Shown here: positions 23,501-31,009 of the stretch, piece by piece
How the letters are laid out: each line of letters begins with the position of its first letter
Position numbering within the stretch: position 1 is the stretch's first letter
Source of the DNA: Aristolochia californica
Lineage: Eukaryota > Streptophyta > Magnoliopsida > Piperales > Aristolochiaceae
Reading direction: 5' to 3'
DNA length: 64,000 nt
NCBI GenBank assembly: GCA_029961685.1
Contig: JARWKL010000008.1
Span: 16,277,981 to 16,341,980, forward strand
Notes under the pieces: model-generated
What the model was told of the DNA's origin: nothing
Databases searched by the model: none
The model's input: only the letters and a program-made list of their open reading frames with translations
Made by a program: the position numbers and the translations under genes

Positions 23501-26500
23501 AAGAAGACTGGCTTCTAAGGGTGCCCACCTTTGCAAAATATTCTGCCTTAAAGAGTGAGGCTCACCATTTGAAACAACCTATCATTTATATGGTGCAGCA
23601 TCAACAGAAAAATTCCATTGTCATCTTACTAAAGTCCCATACAGCCTCTCCTCAAGTGCACAACCATTTCATGCCTTATTACAAAATAAAAGACATATCT
23701 CTTTAACTAATTACACTTTCATGCCATATTTATGAGAAGTCTTCTTATTTACCAAGATGTCGCCTCTTGGACGTCTGGGCATTCTTCCTTTGACATGTGG
23801 GCTGGAGCCCCATCTTCTAACAATATGTACCATATGACCTTGGATCTCATTGTTGAGTTGCATGGTTAGAAATTGGAGTATCCTAGAAAGGGCATGGAAG
23901 GATACTTCAGGGTTTAGTAAAAACAATTTGAGGTGATGATCTTCCTCCTCCTCCTCCTCCTCCTCGAAAAGGTACATTTGAAATGTTTTGTACCTATGAC
24001 CTGGAACAAATTTCTCGCAACAATTAAAACACGAACCCTTGCTTTTTGAATGGACTCAAGGGGAAATGAGGGTAGCTTTGTTGGTTGTTATTGGAGTTGG
24101 GGACTGGAATGGCAGAAAAGGAGGTTCCTTGGGTTGAGGCTATTAGAGTGATTGTTTTTCTTACTGAAGTGTAGCATGGAAATTACCTGAATAAGAGTTT
24201 TCGAATGAAATACTCCCACTTCCGCTGCCAAATCAGGCTTATGTCCTCCAATGAAACTTCCCACCCGGATGTGTTCTGACTATTGAGCTCTATTTGCAAT
24301 TCTTTCAAACATAGCTTGATATTCTTGACAGAGCTTATCTGCTTGAGCATGGTTAAGAGAGAATCAAAGTCTTAATACTGAGTGGGTCCAAAACAAACAT
24401 AGAGAGCTTGCAAAAACACTTGCCAAGAGAGGAGTTGTCCTTTTCATGCCATTGGAACCACCTTCTACCATCATATTCATGATGAAATGAGACTAATAAA
24501 ATCCATTGATCTCGGTTTGGTGGTAGGCAAACAATTCCTCAGCCATATAGGCCTATTTGTCTGGATCCCTTTAGACTTGCACCTAGGAAAATCCAACATG
24601 GCCATACGAGGCTATATGGTATGGAATCAAATGGGAGATTGAGGTGAAAAAAGTGGAATTGTTTGGGCAACCATGGGTATGGTATGCGACATGTCAAGAT
24701 GATAGGAATTAGGGTGTGATGACTGAGAAAATGGAGGTAGATTTGTGGAGAGGGAGTGTCTTGGTTAAGGAGGATGTGTGAGGTTAGGAATCGAAGAAAC
24801 ATTTTGATAAGGAGATAAGTTGGGAATGGTTGGTGTAGGCAATAACGGTGGTGATGGGAGGATACCATTTCAAAAATAGATTTGGACAAGGCTTCTCTGT
24901 CCAACATTCATTGAAGGGGAAGGTCTTGAAAGCCTCTCTTCCATGAGAGATTGCACTAGACATGTCAAGTGATCCATCTTGTTTCTCAAATTTCAAAGTT
25001 TCTCCACTTGTGTGTAGATATTTGTCCAATTTTCTGAATTGAACTCGTGAACAGCAGCTTCCTCTTGCTATTTTAGTTCCATGTATCTCGTGTTTCACCA
25101 TGATTGGAGAAGATCACAAAGGATTAATTTAATAACACTTTGATAGAACCGTCTTTTCGGGAAAGTACAAGGAAAAATTGAGAGGCTTCGGAAAAGGGTG
25201 AAAGTAGATCTAGAGAAGAAGGAAAGGGAAGAGAAGGGAAGAAGGAAGGAGAGAGAAAGAGAGAAAGAGAGTATTCGTGCAAGAAGAAGAGAAGAGGGAA
25301 AAGTTTGGAAAGAGGAGGATAGAGAAGGGACAGAGAGATAGGGCACTAGTAGAGTGAGAGGGAAGAGTGGAACAAAGACGAAAAGGAATAAAGAGTTAGG
25401 CTGATTTGCCCCTAACCAAGCTTCCTCTGTTTATAATTGCTCCATTACATCAAATAGGAAACTCCTACTTTAACTAAAACTTTAACTAAGAGATTATATC
25501 AAATAGAAAATTAGAACTCTTAAGAGGAAACTAAGACATCTTTTTACTGACTACTTCTTTGCTGACTAAATTTTTTGACTTTTTTTCACAAAATACCACA
25601 CATATCCCTGGGCTGGCTCCCCCCTTCCTTTATCTTGCTTGGCACCCAAGTCTCCTCTAAATATCTGATTTTGATTCCCCCTACTCCCCTTGCATGACTA
25701 TAGTATGAAATATATGAATTTTATCACCATATCAAACTTGAATAGAATGGAGGTCACCCAAATCAACTCACAAGTTGTGTGCACCCTTGGTCTATATTCA
25801 ACATCTTCATTGGATCTTACTACTATATTTTGTTTCTTACTTTTTCAAGTCACTAGATTTCCTTTGTCAGAGATGTACAAGAACCTCTTTCTTTCTCTTT
25901 CCTTCAAATATCTAATTATCATGTGCTTTGTATATCCAAATGAATTTTCCCAGGATTTTTCATGAATCTTCTCTCCAGGTAACAACATATGAAATGGTAG
26001 TGACTTACAGTTATTGGCAGGGCGTCTCAAGATGGGGGGTGGGGGTGAATTTAATGCTTATTGAAAATTTAAGTGTTAATGTAATTAAGAAATGTAAATG
26101 TAAAAAATAAAACAAAAAAACCATAACATAAAGATTTATTGATGTTCCCCTAGTGATAGTCACCCCTCAAGAACTCTTAACTTGAAAAATTCATTAATCC
26201 TCATAGTAATCATGAAAGGATTCACGGTTCCGTTGTGCCCAACCAGTGCAATCTCCAATTGTTCACCCAAAATCTCTCTTCAAGAAATAGATCTTGTACT
26301 TGAACTGTGATCTTGACACAAACATAAAACATTTTTCGTTTATACTTTTTTCTTATGGTTTCCTGTTATACATACTGCATATAGATCTTGTATATGAACT
26401 GTAATCTTGTTGTAATTCGTCGTCGCTGCAGGGGATGTTTCAAAATAAGCGGCGATATCTATGGCAGAATTGCAGCACATCTATCAGATAAAGCATGCCC

Positions 26501-27457
26501 GAGGATACTTCAAGAGGCCACTACTCTAAAGCCATTTCTTCACTTTGAAAAGCTACCAAAAGCTGCCGCATGGCCAAGAAACTTTGCAATCTCACCCCCC
26601 ACTGATGACAACATTTCACTGTATTTCTTTCCAGAAACTGAAAGGTACTTCCATTGCTTGTGTTCATTGAAGGGCACACAGTATTTCTTTGCTAGTTCTT
26701 TCCTTGAATCTGGGATTCCCACTTTCCGTGCTAGGGATGAGAATCTGTACAATGACCTGCTCGATGAAACTATGTCCAGAGAATTGGTGTTGAGAGCATC
26801 AGTTGGCCGCACTGAGCTTCTCATTTTCACTTCCCTTGAACTGCCCCAGAGCTACTGGAGTAAGCACTCTTTCTACATTGGCAGACGCCATATCACTACC
26901 AGCTCCCAGTTCTTACCGTTTCTGCACTAATATTTAAATGACATTCAGGGATCTTCGGCAAGTGCTATTTGTGGGGGTTATTCAGGGAAAGACAGAACCC
27001 ACTCCCCAAGGCCTCTCTTATCATAAACTTAAGCAATGATGAAGAAGACTCAAAGGGAAGAAGCGATAGGTTACAGAACAAAAGCAGCCGTCTTTCTACT
27101 TACCCCGTCAGTGACGGGCAATATGGATCCTCACAAACCATTCAGCCAGCACGTAATCTGAAAATTGGAGATGTCAGAAACCTGTCTTCATTGCAGACTG
27201 ACAGGTTTCCCCAACCAGCTTTCAGATCCTATTCTCAAAGCTATGATGCACCAACACCATTGGCCAGGCTGGACATTGGGACTAACTCGAGGGCAACACA
27301 GCTGACAAATCTGCAGCTTCATGGTGATACAACAGTACGTGAAAGAGAGAAATTGCTGAACAATCGTACTAGCACTGATTTGGTCCTGTTTCCCCTGGAG
27401 GCAGAGATGATGACAGCTCCACCTGGGAAACGAGGACCTATGGAAGCAAAGAGATGA
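5717..27457 (+). CDS. AIPP2/PAIPP2-like SPOC-domain protein (394 aa, 3 coding exons)
   Basis: Spliced gene: join(5717-5964, 26432-26859, 26949-27457), 1185 nt including the TGA. The frame stays open across both junctions, and both introns have GT-AG ends. The protein has a short basic N-terminus (RKR, PRKR, KKRR clusters at residues 17-44, NLS-like) with DLNLTP at residues 9-14, which fits the DLNxxP form of the EAR repression motif. A SPOC-type domain follows at about 75-238 (opening [10 protein letters not shown], core [20 protein letters not shown], closing KCYLWGLFR), then a Ser-rich tail with [10 protein letters not shown] near the end. Known of the family: Arabidopsis AIPP2 and its paralogue carry a PHD finger plus this domain and help repress H3K27me3-marked genes. 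Here no PHD finger is visible, so this is either a PHD-less paralogue or a gene with unseen upstream exons. Nuclear repressor role is inferred. Confidence 0.85.
5965..6479. other. Residual original intron sequence (5' part)
   Basis: Between the donor site and the first transposon edge there is AT-rich non-coding DNA with no recognised repeat or gene. Confidence 0.45.
6480..6764 (-). mobile_element. 3' LTR of copia relic C0 (minus)
   Basis: On the minus strand a polypurine tract (CAACTTGAGGGGAG) is followed directly by TGTTAGAATAAGG, the LTR start; the right edge is therefore 6764. The left edge (TGTGATTAAG at about 6480) is a guess from the expected terminal dinucleotide. Confidence 0.5.
6765..7033 (-). 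pseudogene. Copia C0 RNase H, C-terminal part
   Basis: Read on the minus strand, this gives the end of a Ty1/copia RNase H domain: [16 protein letters not shown], then [16 protein letters not shown] (a counterpart of the family's usual threonine-glutamine-aspartate segment) and a stop shortly before the polypurine tract. Its N-terminal half lies at 25727-26036, 18.7 kb away on the same strand, separated by the gypsy insertion. In-frame stops show that it is dead. Confidence 0.7.
7034..7138 (-). repeat. G1 3' LTR, distal fragment
   Basis: It begins TGATAGAACC, as does the 5' LTR at 25141, and ends GGGTGAAGGTAGATATGAAG, matching the first ~100 bp of that LTR. It is cut off at 7139 by the start of another LTR (TGTTGAAGAA). 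Confidence 0.6.
7139..7544 (+). repeat. L1 LTR copy a
   Basis: TGTTGAAGAAAGC...GAAAGTTAACA. It is followed by TGGTAG, the start of a primer site cut short by the copia element at 7551. It is colinear with copies b and c, including the GTGATTAGATTTAGTGAGA block. Confidence 0.65.
7551..7800 (+). repeat. C1 5' LTR
   Basis: 250 bp, TGTTAAATTGTGGAG...TCTAATTCCTAACA, matching (in reverse) the LTR of C2 at 11425-11729. It follows directly on the TGGTAG stub of the L1 primer site. Confidence 0.75.
7835..9050 (+). pseudogene. C1 gag, interrupted by an LTR
   Basis: The ATG at 7835 opens [16 protein letters not shown], but a stop falls at codon 25. The reading continues with [15 protein letters not shown] and TLSKNVTHN. 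At about 8073 it is cut by a solo LTR and resumes at 8523 with [14 protein letters not shown]...[10 protein letters not shown]. The zinc knuckle near 8970 ([12 protein letters not shown]) keeps its later Cys-His-Cys but has lost the first Cys through a frame slip. Confidence 0.7.
8073..8522 (+). mobile_element. Solo LTR inserted in C1 gag
   Basis: Begins TGTTATCAACGCC just after the gag words MMKI and ends TCTAATTCCTA just before FDMYDKPS. Its 3' half (TTCATTAAGGGTAGTTT, AACTTGTATAAATCTTG, ATTAGGGCGTCTAATTCC) is close to the C1/C2 LTR; its 5' part differs and has a GGGGGGC-rich hairpin (8150-8170). The terminal ACA is lost. No clear target duplication. Confidence 0.6.
9054..9275 (+). pseudogene. 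C1 protease region
   Basis: [17 protein letters not shown] corresponds to the copia aspartic protease site, but the catalytic Asp of D-S-G has become Glu (ESG). [20 protein letters not shown] follows as in the family. The frame ends at 9275, so protease is detached from integrase. Confidence 0.7.
9276..10285 (+). pseudogene. C1 integrase
   Basis: Family words in several frames: [17 protein letters not shown] (His pair of the zinc-binding part), HIDVWGP (first Asp), [12 protein letters not shown] (second Asp), and [18 protein letters not shown], near which the Glu lies. The last frame (9977-10285) runs through [18 protein letters not shown] to [12 protein letters not shown]. Stop codons at several points. 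Confidence 0.72.
10700..11424 (+). pseudogene. C1 reverse transcriptase
   Basis: [20 protein letters not shown] and [20 protein letters not shown] (motif A, Asp present) occur in the frame 10797-11108. After a frameshift, [10 protein letters not shown] (motif C, both Asp intact) is at 11171-11200, then [12 protein letters not shown] and [17 protein letters not shown] deletion fuses NDAKPASHL to RWILKYL, which runs straight into the C2 LTR. Confidence 0.75.
11425..11729 (-). repeat. C2 3' LTR
   Basis: Plus strand TGTTAGGAATTAGAC...CTCCACAACTTAACA, the reverse complement of the C1 LTR ends. The minus-strand purine tract (TAATCTCCAAGTGGGAGAT) is directly adjacent. A C-rich run (11572-11591) lies inside. 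Confidence 0.75.
11730..12950 (-). pseudogene. C2 RNase H, split by a solo LTR
   Basis: Right part (12521-12950): [69 protein letters not shown] and [16 protein letters not shown]. Left part (11740-11898): [16 protein letters not shown] and a stop before the polypurine tract. The two are separated by the LTR at 11900-12520. The catalytic Asp and the CDNQ box remain readable. Confidence 0.72.
11900..12520 (-). mobile_element. Solo LTR of the C3 family
   Basis: Plus strand TGTTGAATTTTGGATCCC...GGTCCCACATTGTAACA, 621 bp. It has the same ends and internal landmarks (GATCCC, purine block, CTTTATATTAGAGG, GGTGGGTCCCACCAG) as both LTRs of the copia element at 29060-34933. No internal region follows. 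The flanks do not give a convincing duplication. Confidence 0.75.
12951..13800 (-). pseudogene. C2 reverse transcriptase
   Basis: Minus-strand words: [10 protein letters not shown] (motif C intact, near 13350), [52 protein letters not shown] and the [18 protein letters not shown] equivalent near 13560-13620. Frames are broken by stops. These are colinear with the C1 RT in inverse orientation. Confidence 0.72.
13801..15150 (-). pseudogene. C2 integrase and linker
   Basis: Minus-strand frames: [19 protein letters not shown] (zinc-binding His pair, 14937-15149) and [18 protein letters not shown] (second Asp, 14461-14808), followed by [20 protein letters not shown]. The linker [24 protein letters not shown] and [20 protein letters not shown] (13792-14034) lead into RT. 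Confidence 0.72.
15061..15420 (-). pseudogene. C2 protease
   Basis: ASFHTT, then [20 protein letters not shown] and [20 protein letters not shown]. The catalytic triplet is destroyed: Asp is followed by a stop codon where Ser should be (D-stop-R for D-S-G). This differs from the Glu change in C1, so the two copies died separately. Confidence 0.68.
15421..16033 (-). pseudogene. C2 gag, N-terminus missing
   Basis: [20 protein letters not shown] through [20 protein letters not shown] to [10 protein letters not shown], then a stop. A damaged zinc knuckle ([10 protein letters not shown]) is near 15520-15550. The gag text starts abruptly at TTTGMMK, where LTR sequence begins, so roughly the first 60 residues, the leader and the primer site are deleted. 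Confidence 0.7.
16034..16210 (-). repeat. C2 5' LTR fragment
   Basis: CACAACAAGATTTATACAAG, GTCTTCTGCCGTTGCAGTAA and the following GAGAAATC...TTTCTCTCTAACC block match the C1-family LTR in minus orientation. The outer end is not resolved. Confidence 0.55.
16554..16583. repeat. Homopolymer G tract (30 nt)
   Basis: Thirty consecutive G, then AGGAT and another seven G. Confidence 0.95.
16861..17478 (+). repeat. 299-bp tandem duplication
   Basis: Two copies, 16861-17159 and 17160-17478, starting GTCTAAAATA. They share long blocks such as AAAATAATGGAGGCCAACATG and TTAATTGGAATTATGAAGTG. Copy two has a ~26-bp insertion near 17265. Confidence 0.8.
18055..18523 (+). repeat. L1 LTR copy b
   Basis: TGTGGAAGAAG...GTAAGTTAACA, followed by TGGTATCAAAGT (initiator-Met tRNA type primer site). 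It contains a 37-nt G run at 18155-18191 and a local 40-bp duplication (TTTTAGCACGAGTCATTGTA twice near 18300-18355). Confidence 0.7.
18155..18191. repeat. Homopolymer G tract (37 nt)
   Basis: Thirty-seven consecutive G inside L1 LTR copy b, absent at the equivalent place in copies a and c. Confidence 0.95.
18524..20113 (+). mobile_element. L1 internal region, non-coding
   Basis: 1.6 kb between primer site and polypurine tract with no gag or pol motif. The last ~750 bp aligns with 17250-18054, which lies before LTR copy b. The arrangement is therefore internal-LTR-internal-LTR, as expected from a tandem or recombined insertion. Confidence 0.55.
20114..20497 (+). repeat. L1 LTR copy c
   Basis: TGTAAAAGAAGC...GAAAGTTAACA, preceded by the polypurine tract ATTTGAGGGGGAG. 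Its right edge is the junction with the G1 LTR. Confidence 0.7.
20498..20803 (-). repeat. G1 3' LTR, larger fragment
   Basis: It shares the GGGAAGAGAAGGGAAGAAGG block and the AATTMTATCA terminus with the 5' LTR. The internal side shows the purine tract (minus strand CTTCCGGGGGGTGGAA) immediately before TGATAGAATTC. The rest of this LTR is at 7034-7138, beyond the block inserted into it. It contains a (GT)n(GA)n microsatellite. Confidence 0.65.
20539..20586. repeat. (GT)n(GA)n compound microsatellite
   Basis: About 13 GT units run directly into about ten GA units, inside the G1 3' LTR. It creates long spurious frames on both strands. Confidence 0.9.
20804..22100 (-). pseudogene. G1 integrase remnant
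   Basis: Reading the minus strand around 21750-21850 gives a gypsy integrase catalytic-core start: a [17 protein letters not shown] segment with the first catalytic Asp, followed by [13 protein letters not shown]. Stops and frameshifts break it everywhere; the second Asp and the Glu could not be placed with confidence. Confidence 0.55.
22106..23493 (-). pseudogene. G1 reverse transcriptase / RNase H
   Basis: Minus-strand blocks in order: [16 protein letters not shown] and [14 protein letters not shown] (fingers), [11 protein letters not shown] (motif A with catalytic Asp), an FFDD box near 22990 (motif C intact), [18 protein letters not shown] (connection), and [17 protein letters not shown] (end of RNase H). 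Several frameshifts and stops separate the blocks. The order and spacing are those of Ty3/gypsy pol. Confidence 0.75.
23711..25120 (-). pseudogene. G1 gag and protease region
   Basis: Minus-strand frames contain a zinc-knuckle-like CFNC followed seven residues later by GH, with the last Cys lost. Next comes a polyglutamate run coded by a CTC repeat at 23941-23965, and then [20 protein letters not shown], which is the usual lead-in to the gypsy protease. The expected D-S-G active site is not readable. The gag part (24000-25100) is broken into short frames. Confidence 0.5.
25141..25726 (-). repeat. G1 5' LTR
   Basis: 586 bp bounded by TGATAG and TTATCA on the plus strand, with long GAA/GAGA purine blocks that match the left LTR remnant at 20498-20803. 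The adjacent internal side (plus-strand AATAACACTT) is the expected primer-site position, but no clear tRNA match was seen. Confidence 0.7.
25727..26036 (-). pseudogene. Copia C0 RNase H, N-terminal part
   Basis: Minus-strand reading gives HMIIRYLK (end of the RT connection), then KKQN...RSNEDVEYR and [18 protein letters not shown], the classic copia RNase H block that normally contains SSAEAEYRA. It stops at 25727 exactly where the gypsy LTR begins. The frame resumes at 7033 once the five-base target duplication is removed. Stops and frameshifts are present. No 5' end or 5' LTR of this element was recognised. Confidence 0.7.
26037..26431. other. Residual intron sequence before exon 2
   Basis: AT-rich DNA ending in the exon 2 acceptor. 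A stretch at 26120-26300 (TAAAGATTTATTGATGTTCC, then CACCCCTCAAGAACTC) has the feel of an LTR, but no ends or partner were found. Confidence 0.4.
26432..26859 (+). CDS. Gene 1, coding exon 2 (SPOC core)
   Basis: The acceptor CGCTGCAG ends at 26431 and the exon completes the split Arg codon (AG+G). It codes the bulk of the SPOC-type fold: [17 protein letters not shown], the WPRNF block, [10 protein letters not shown], and the [14 protein letters not shown] strand. It ends with one base of the next codon at the donor TGGA|GTAAGC. Confidence 0.88.
26860..26948 (+). other. Gene 1, intron 2 (89 nt)
   Basis: An ordinary plant-sized intron, GTAAGC at the 5' end and ATTCAG at the 3' end. It joins W-A to GG-ATC in phase 1, giving W-R-I-F at the junction and continuing into KCYLWGLFR, as expected for the family. 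Its size contrasts with the 20-kb intron just upstream. Confidence 0.85.
26949..27457 (+). CDS. Gene 1, coding exon 3 (C-terminal tail)
   Basis: Finishes the SPOC-type domain ([11 protein letters not shown]) and then codes about 150 residues of Ser/Gln/Arg-rich, probably disordered tail with an acidic patch (NDEEDSKGR) and a near-terminal [10 protein letters not shown] segment. The stop TGA is at 27455-27457. Confidence 0.85.
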
Positions 27458-28560
27458 GTTGATGCCGCATGAGATGGGAGAGATGGTCAATCAAAAAGCT
27501 ACTTTTGTATGGCATTTTCCCTATGCTTATTAAGTATTAATACCGATTACATCAGTGACAAACAAAGAGCATGTGAAAGTTGGTTTTAAGATTTAACTTC
27601 TAGAGAGAATGGAAATTGGACCAAATTGGAATATTCTAGTTTGAATTTGCAGGTTGTATAGGTTTTTAGTCCCCATGAATCATGTAAGGGAGTTGGTGTG
27701 GAACACATTCACATGGTTACCATTGATGCAGGCATGCTTTGCAGGTTGGATTTGCATCATCTGTGAGGGGCTGCCCTCATGTGGGGTTACTATCTATACC
27801 AATTAAATAACTTGTATAGATCATTTAATTTGCAGCAACCTGGTATCGCCTCCTTGAATAATATAGAAAAAATTTTAAAATTAAAATATTTATAAAAAAC
27901 TATCAACCTATCAATAAGATTAGAAAATAGGGGAGGGGAAAACTGTGTTTTTTTCCTAAATTTTGTAAAAGAGATGCACTTGATGAGGGTGGCATCGCTT
28001 TTGTTCTTCTAACTTCACATAGAAACTGAAAACAAATTCAATTAATTTTTCATAGCTAAAATTTACTACTTTGCTAAATGACAGTTAACAAAGGAGAAGA
28101 ACGAGATTGGGCTATGGATTTGGGAAAGAACGTTAAGGTATTGTAAGTTTGATATTATTGAACTAAAATTCTAAAAGTATCCTTCCCCTAATTGGGTAAT
28201 CAAATACAAAATAATCATACCAAAGTGTTTTATTTAATAATAGTAAACATGTAAAATTACTTGAATATTTAATTGGCTAGCGCCAACGATTGTCTTGTCT
28301 TATGAGTGTCGCTTGAAAGAAAGTTCCTACTTCTCTAGAGACTCTACCCTCATCGTCACACTCAAATTGATGTGTACCTAAGGGTATTCTGCATCTCAAT
28401 GTCTTAATAAGACTCAATATTACAGGTTTCAATCCATCCACTTTTTATTTCTATTGAAATTTCACCTTGCCACCTCCACTTAGATATGTTGGGTTGTCGC
28501 TACCAATGACTCATTTAATTGCCTTTAATTAATTTGACCCCTTTTGAAGCATTTTAAATT
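27458..28560. other. 3' flank of gene 1, no second gene recognised
   Basis: The first 200-400 bp probably contain the 3' untranslated region (a weak AATAAT signal is at about 27857 and T-rich stretches occur near 27660). No AATAAA was seen close to the stop. The remainder shows no recognised coding or repeat signal. Confidence 0.4.
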
Positions 28561-28960
28561 TGTTTCTTTATAATCATTTAATCAAACAATCGACCAAGTG
28601 AGGTTTCTCACAATTATATATGTGAGTTCTCTATCTTCAAAAGACTTGGAATTGAGGCTTTCATTTTTAGTCCAAGCAATCCTTAACTGGTTATCAATTA
28701 ATCAAGATAAAAAAACAGGGTTGCTTGTCTTTGGAATCAATGGTAATAAATCCATAAGTTGTTTGGCTCCTCTGACCATTTTTAAAGTTATTATTTCAGC
28801 TTCTATGGTGGATCTTGTAATCAAGGATAACTTTATAGAGTTTTAGGTGACAACACTTGCACCTATTGCAAACACAAATAGACCAATACACCTAGTGTCT
28901 TTAAATGTTATATCCAGTTGGCATCACTATCCCATATTATACTTTGTTAGCAAAATTATC
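28561..28960 (-). pseudogene. Decayed copia RNase H fragment
   Basis: The minus strand reads, through frameshifts, FVFAIGASVVT then RSTIEAEIITLKMVRGAKQL, a decayed version of the copia RNase H segment that normally has a Gly-rich strand and then STTEAEY. No LTR could be tied to it. Confidence 0.4.
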
Positions 28961-29005
28961 CCATATTATACTTTATCGGCAAAAAATTATCCCATATTAT
29001 AGATA
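28929..29005. repeat. Three-copy short tandem repeat
   Basis: ATCCCATATTATACTTT recurs three times (third copy diverged) at roughly 30-bp spacing, with TTAGCAAA or TCGGCAAA between. Confidence 0.75.
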
Positions 29006-29059
29006 GGTTTGCACTCATAAAATGTACAAGGAAAGAGTGATCAGTTTGCTCAACACTTA

Positions 29060-29646
29060 TGTAGCATTAGGATCCATTTTCCATAATTCCAAGCAAGAGA
29101 AAGAAGAAAGAAAAAAAGAACAGAAGGGAAAAAGAGCTCTCGGGTAGAGAGAAGAAAAAATAAAAGAGAAAAGAGAGGTGGCACCAAGCAAAGAGAGAGA
29201 GAGAGAGAGAGAGATTAACTCAAGGATGAGATGTGTAAATTGATTAATTCCGAATTACAACACCTCTATTTATAGTAAAGGAAGAGGTAGAGTCCTTATA
29301 CAATTAGTCTTTCAATGCTAATTATATTCCAACTTTAACTCTCTAAGATAAGTCTATTCAAACCAATCTACTAGAAGACTAATATGAGTTGAACTAGAAC
29401 TTTTTCTTCATTCACGTGAATACAAGGGAAGACACCAACTCGTGGCCTTATCCTTGTGGGTTCCTCATGATCTTCCAGCTCATCTTGATAAGGTTGCCAG
29501 CTCGTGATATATTTTTGGGTCCCACATGATCTTCAAGTTTTCTAACTCAATTCTACTTGTGCTACTTAATTCCTTAACTCGTGCTTGCTTGGGTGAGGAC
29601 TCTTCTTGGTGTCCCATGTCCTCATGGTGGGTCCCACATTGTAACA
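29060..29646 (-). repeat. C3 3' LTR
   Basis: 587 bp, plus strand TGTAGCATTAGGATCC...CACATTGTAACA. It has a longer GA microsatellite (about 29193-29214) than its partner LTR. The polypurine tract lies just inside, at 29647-29665. Confidence 0.85.
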
Positions 29647-29653
29647 CTCCCCT

Positions 29654-30088
29654 TCATGCTGGGGGTGAGAAGACATCATAAATGCCCAGCTTGCTGCATA
29701 TGGTAGACATAATCTTGTGAGTGACCGGCTTGGTGAGAATATCTGCAACTTGACTTTGTGTTGATATATGCTTCAGAGATAGGAAACTAGCTTGGAACAT
29801 TTCTTGTATAAAATGGCAATCCACTTCAATATGCTTTGTTATTTCATAGAAGACTGGATTCGATGTAATGTGTATTGTTACTTGATTGTCATAGTATAGA
29901 TATATTGGAGCTTCTTTGTAGAATCCCAACTTAGTGAGAAGAGATCTTATCCATATGAGTTCACTAACAGTGTGTGCCATGGCCTTGTATTTTGCTTCTG
30001 CACTAGACCGTGCTACTACATTTTGCTTGCTACTACATTTTGCTTCTTGCTTTTCCATGTAACCAAATTCCCTCCAACCATCGTACAA
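29654..30088 (-). pseudogene. C3 RNase H
   Basis: SSKQNVVARSSAEAKYKAMA, SELIWIRSLLTKLGF, LYYDNQVTIHITSN, EITKHIEVDCHFIQE, DILTKPVTHKIMST, and a natural stop before the polypurine tract. The domain is full length. A stop/frame break separates it from RT. Confidence 0.82.
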
Positions 30089-30126
30089 AATCCCGAAGTA
30101 GATTTTCTGTCATTTGGGGATCTGGT

Positions 30127-30867
30127 CTAGTCTGCATCTGAGAATCCTTCGATGTTGAAGTGACCATGGTTTTTATAAAGAAGCCCCTTTCCTGGAGCTC
30201 CTTTCAGATATCGTAGTATTCTTTCAAGTGCTTGCCAATGACTAAGTTGTGGCTTGTGCATGTATTGACTTACCACACTTACTGTATATGAAATATCTAG
30301 CCTTGTTACACACAGGTAAATAAGTCGTCCCAGTAGTCTTTGATATTTCCCAATATCTACATCTTCTCCAGTGCCTCCACATAATTTTGTATTTGAGTCC
30401 ATAGGAGTGTCTGCTGGTTTGCATCCCATCATTCTTGTCTCCTCTAGTAGATCAAGGGCATACTTCCTTTGGGATAGCACAATCCCATGTCTGGATTGTA
30501 ATACTTCAATACCCAAAAAATATTTGAGTAGTCCAAGATCCTCCGTCTTGAATTCAGCACATATTTTCTCCTTTGTTTTCTGGATGCCCTCGGAATCACA
30601 CCCAGATAAAATAATATTATCAACATATACAGCCAGAATCACCATACCTCTCGGTGTATTTTCTATAAATACTGAGTGATCTCTAGAGCATTTGTGAAAG
30701 CCGACCCTTATGATGGCTTGACTAAATTTCTTAAACCATGCCCGAGGGGACTGCTTTAGACCATATAAAGAATTTTTTAGGCTGCTTACCGACTCCCCCT
30801 CAACCACATACCCCAGGTGGTTGTTGCATGTACATTTCTTCTTTAATATCACCATTAAGAAATGCAA
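30127..30867 (-). pseudogene. C3 reverse transcriptase (YVDN variant)
   Basis: 246 residues open. LKNSLYGLKQSPRAWF, then VILAVYVDNIILSG, where the motif C YVDD has become YVDN, then KTEDLGLLKYFLGIEV, QRKYALDLLEETRM, KYQRLLGRLIYL and a GFSDAD end. The motif A part lies upstream in another frame. Loss of the second motif C Asp would abolish polymerase activity by what is known of RTs. Confidence 0.82.
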
Positions 30868-31009
30868 TTTTCACATCAATTTGATATATCGACCATGATG
30901 AGTTGGCTGCCATAGATAATAATATACGTACCAAATTCATTTTTGCCACTGGAGAGAAGGTTTTTTCATAATAGATTCTATAGCACTGAGTATAACCATT
31001 GGCAACCAG

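Larger units (their letters stand above)
7034..25726 (-). mobile_element. Ty3/gypsy element G1 (minus), interrupted by later insertions
   Basis: The 5' LTR is 25141-25726, the internal region 20804-25140, and the 3' LTR is split into 7034-7138 and 20498-20803. LTR ends are TGATA...TATCA. The flanks CCGTA (7029-7033) and CCATA (25727-25731) form a five-base target duplication with one mismatch. The split pieces of the 3' LTR match successive parts of the intact 5' LTR with small indels (for example GGGTGAARGTAGAT in both). Coding regions carry many stops, so the element is inactive. It lies antisense to the host gene. Confidence 0.7.
5965..26431 (+). other. Gene 1, intron 1 (20,467 nt, transposon-filled)
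   Basis: The donor GTAAGT (5965) and acceptor CTGCAG (26431) are both strong. Nearly all of it is nested LTR retrotransposons. The apparently original intron is limited to about 5965-6479 and 26037-26431, so the ancestral intron was probably under 1 kb. No cryptic exon of the host gene was recognised inside. Confidence 0.8.

Noticed and set aside
26388..26431. Start of the exon 2 reading frame upstream of the acceptor (MYMNCNLVV...)
   Set aside because: In frame with the SPOC text only by chance; the CTGCAG acceptor and the split Arg codon from exon 1 explain the join better than a new start here.
5965..26431. Treating exon 1 and exons 2-3 as separate genes
   Set aside because: Exon 1 ends in the first strand of the SPOC-type domain at a perfect donor, and exon 2 resumes exactly there with compatible phase.
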